11,035 bases of DNA. Origin: Desulfobulbaceae bacterium UBA5628. Lineage in GTDB: Bacteria; Desulfobacterota; Desulfobulbia; Desulfobulbales; Desulfurivibrionaceae. Location: contig DIKC01000032.1 in the NCBI GenBank assembly GCA_002421565.1, positions 1 to 11,035 of the forward strand, written 5' to 3'. The notes beneath the pieces are model-generated. The model was not told the origin of the DNA and searched no databases. It saw only the letters and a list, made by a program, of their open reading frames with translations. The translations under genes were made by a program, and so were the position numbers. Shown one piece after another: positions 8,897 to 11,035 of this stretch. The first letter of the stretch is position 1. Each line of letters opens with the position of its first letter.

Positions 8897-10444
8897 ATGA
8901 ATATTGATAAAAGCATTGATTCATACACCCGTCTTGCCGCAATCGCGGTACTGATGGTGGTTTTAGGGATCGGCGGGCTATCACTCTTCATGGCCAGAGC
9001 CATGCTGGGCAAGATTCATCTGATCGAGACCGAGAGTCGTAATATCAGTCTGGTAAATCAGATTCAAGGCAAGACCAACAAGTTAATCTTCGCCCTTCAG
9101 ATGTTCATTCTCCAGCCCGAGGCGGAATACAGCCAACGGGTGCTTGAACTCTACGAGACGATTAATCCCAAAATCCATAACTATCTCAATTACGAAAAAA
9201 CCTCACCCTACCCCGAGGCCCAAGAGGAAATTCGGTTGTTGCGGCAGATCGACAACCAGCTGCATGAAATCATGAAAATTCATGCAGCGGTCATCTCCGG
9301 TGAATTCAGCGCGAGTCACTTGGTTCATCTGGATAAATATGTAAGTATGATAGAAGGGTTTGCCGGGGAGATCAACCGGCTGCATTTTGAAATCATTACC
9401 CGCAAGATTAAAAAATCAGATTTGCGGATGCGGATCATTGCGATTTTATATGTTTTTTTTGCAATGTTCGGGTTGCTGATGTTCTTTCTGCTCTATAGGC
9501 TCTATTCGCGTAACGTGGTCAGCCCGATTAAAAACCTGGCCGTAGCCACCAGGCAACTGGCCGCCGGTGACCTGAATACCCGTATGCCGGTCGATTCCCG
9601 CACGGAAATTGGTCTGCTTTATAGCTCCTTCAACCAAATGGCGAGCCAAATCCAGGAAAAGGAAAGCCGGCTACAGGATTTTAACCGGGAGTTGGAGGCA
9701 AAGGTACGGGAAAGAACCGTTGAGCTGGAAAACGCCCAGCACGAACTACTGCGGCTGGAACGTTTGGCCACTCTGGGGCAGATCGCCACCAGTGTAAATC
9801 ACGAAATTAAAACCCCTCTTAACGCCTTGTCGCTTAATTTGCAATTGCTTAAGCGGGAAAAGCGCAAACTCGGAGCAGAAATCCCGGCGGGGCAAGGGCC
9901 GGACTCCATGGACGAACTCATCAGTCTGCTGGACGGCGAGATCAGTCGGATCAGCGAAATTCTGGACGAGTTCGTTAACTACGCCCGTTTCGCCAAACCC
10001 AAACTGGAGAGCAAGGCGATCAACCAGGTTGTTACCGGAGTGGTTGAACTTCTGGGGCAACGGGCGGAAAAGTCGGATATCAGGATTAGCATCGATCTGG
10101 CGTCGGAATTGCCGCCGATCATGCTCGATGAAAACAAACTGCTTCAGGCCCTGATTAATCTGGGGATGAATGCCATTGCCGCCACCCCCGCCGGTGGTGA
10201 GCTGAAATTTACCACTTTCCGCCAAGGGAATGAAATAATCCTTATGGTAGCCGATACCGGCAGCGGGATTGCCCCCGCCGACCTGTCCCGGATTTTTGAG
10301 CCGTTTTTCAGTCTCAAACCCTTGGGGATGGGCTTTGGGCTTGCCATTGTCCAGAAAATAATTGAGGATCACGGCGGCCGGATAAGTTGTCGCAGCAAGG
10401 AGCAAGAAGGCACCATCTTTGAAATTCGTCTGCCGATCCCTTGA
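8897..10444 (+). CDS. Membrane-bound sensor histidine kinase (HAMP, HisKA, HATPase)
   Basis: This sensor kinase probably phosphorylates the NtrC-type regulator encoded 50 bp downstream. The 515-residue protein has a first membrane segment at about 12-32 and a periplasmic domain of about 145 residues (33-178) that is mostly helical with no recognisable PAS or Cache motif. A second membrane segment at about 179-201, a HAMP domain (about 202-256) and a charged coiled coil (about 257-290) follow. The kinase core has the phosphoacceptor His302 (NHEIKTPLN), N box with Asn425 (NLGMNAIAA), G1 DTGSGIA (453-459), F box IFEPFF (466-471) and G2 GMGFGLA (477-483). All key residues are intact. The start at 8897 lacks a Shine-Dalgarno sequence but later ATGs would break the first membrane segment. 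The signal it senses is unknown. Confidence 0.92.
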   Translation: MNIDKSIDSYTRLAAIAVLMVVLGIGGLSLFMARAMLGKIHLIETESRNISLVNQIQGKTNKLIFALQMFILQPEAEYSQRVLELYETINPKIHNYLNYEKTSPYPEAQEEIRLLRQIDNQLHEIMKIHAAVISGEFSASHLVHLDKYVSMIEGFAGEINRLHFEIITRKIKKSDLRMRIIAILYVFFAMFGLLMFFLLYRLYSRNVVSPIKNLAVATRQLAAGDLNTRMPVDSRTEIGLLYSSFNQMASQIQEKESRLQDFNRELEAKVRERTVELENAQHELLRLERLATLGQIATSVNHEIKTPLNALSLNLQLLKREKRKLGAEIPAGQGPDSMDELISLLDGEISRISEILDEFVNYARFAKPKLESKAINQVVTGVVELLGQRAEKSDIRISIDLASELPPIMLDENKLLQALINLGMNAIAATPAGGELKFTTFRQGNEIILMVADTGSGIAPADLSRIFEPFFSLKPLGMGFGLAIVQKIIEDHGGRISCRSKEQEGTIFEIRLPIP

Positions 10445-10494
10445 GCGGTCCCGCCCGTCGGCCCCCTCTTGACGCCAGCGGTAAAACCCACTAC

Positions 10495-11035
10495 ATGAAA
10501 CCCATGCTAAAACACGTACTGATCGTTGACGATGACAAGCTGAGCCGGGAAACCCTGGCTCGTTCCCTGGCCGAACATTACCACTGTCAAACGGCGGCCG
10601 ACGGACGAGAAGCCTTGCGAATCGTCGAGGGAGGCGAGATTGACATCATCCTTGCCGATTTGATGATGCCGGGAATGAATGGCCTTAAGATGCTGGAGGA
10701 AACCGGCAAAATGGCGGAGCCGCCGATGGTGGTGATGATCACCGGGCATGGTACGGTGGAATCGGCAGTGGCGGCGATGAAAATGGGGGCCTACGATTAC
10801 GTGACAAAGCCGGTGAATCTCGACCGGCTGCTGCTGTTGCTGGAAAAAGCCCTGGAAACCAAGCGTCTGCGGCAGGAAAATGTCCTGTTGCGGAATAAGC
10901 TCCAGGAACGCTACTCCCCCACCCGGATGATCGGTGCTTCTCCGGTCATGCAAAAGATTATCAGGCAAATGGAACGGATCGCCGATACCTCTACCACCGT
11001 CTTGATCGAGGGGGAGTCAGGCACCGGCAAGGAAC
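10495..11035 (+). CDS. NtrC-family sigma-54-dependent response regulator (5' part; continues past window)
   Basis: This frame stays open to the window end (180 codons). Residues 7-125 form a receiver domain with the acidic cluster Asp12-14, phosphoacceptor Asp55 (LADLMMPGMNG), Thr83 (MITGHG) and Lys105 (TKPV). A helical linker (about 120-140) leads to the start of a sigma-54 interaction AAA+ domain (MIGASPVMQKI, from about 145), whose Walker A motif GESGTGKE occupies 173-180 at the very end of the window. The rest of the ATPase and the expected helix-turn-helix lie outside. An ATG at 10504 is an alternative start; neither has a clear Shine-Dalgarno sequence. It forms a pair with the kinase ending at 10444 and would activate sigma-54 promoters when phosphorylated. 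No target site of the GG-N10-GC type was convincingly seen here. Confidence 0.93.
   Translation, partial: MKPMLKHVLIVDDDKLSRETLARSLAEHYHCQTAADGREALRIVEGGEIDIILADLMMPGMNGLKMLEETGKMAEPPMVVMITGHGTVESAVAAMKMGAYDYVTKPVNLDRLLLLLEKALETKRLRQENVLLRNKLQERYSPTRMIGASPVMQKIIRQMERIADTSTTVLIEGESGTGKE

Overview
The window reads as a stretch of chromosome from a GC-rich, motile, Gram-negative bacterium. The best guess is a member of Desulfobacterota (the former Deltaproteobacteria). This rests on the gene mix: a che operon carrying cheD, a CheX-type phosphatase and an HDOD protein, followed by a sensor kinase paired with an NtrC-family regulator. The taxonomic guess is an inference from gene content, not from any search.

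Positions 1-6033 are one densely packed plus-strand chemotaxis operon: cheA (3' part only, from the P3 domain onward), cheW, cheR, cheD, an HDOD gene, cheY, a cheX-like gene and cheB. Gaps are 12-73 bp, and cheD overlaps the HDOD gene by 4 bp (ATGA). Together they encode most of the cytoplasmic signalling pathway. CheA/CheW couple receptors to phosphotransfer, CheY is the diffusible output, and CheX is the likely CheY-P phosphatase. CheR, CheB and CheD supply methylation, demethylation/deamidation and deamidation of receptors. No receptor gene, cheC or cheZ lies in the window.

Positions 6011-8819 hold unrelated housekeeping genes in alternating orientation. An O6-alkylguanine-DNA alkyltransferase (minus) overlaps the end of cheB by 23 bp. 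A secreted D-Ala-D-Ala carboxypeptidase (plus) follows after an AT-rich divergent spacer with a 9-bp inverted repeat. A YkgJ-type cysteine-cluster protein (minus) overlaps the carboxypeptidase tail by 4 bp.

Positions 8897-11035 hold a two-component pair: a membrane histidine kinase with an unrecognised periplasmic domain, and an NtrC-type response regulator that runs off the window just after its Walker A motif. The spacer before the kinase contains promoter-like elements and a short direct repeat.

Most of the window is recognisable biology, and no wholly new system was found. The points worth a second look are the HDOD protein that keeps its metal-ligand residues inside the che operon, the acidic tail of CheY beside CheX, a possible ATT start codon for the alkyltransferase, and repeat structures in the two divergent spacers.
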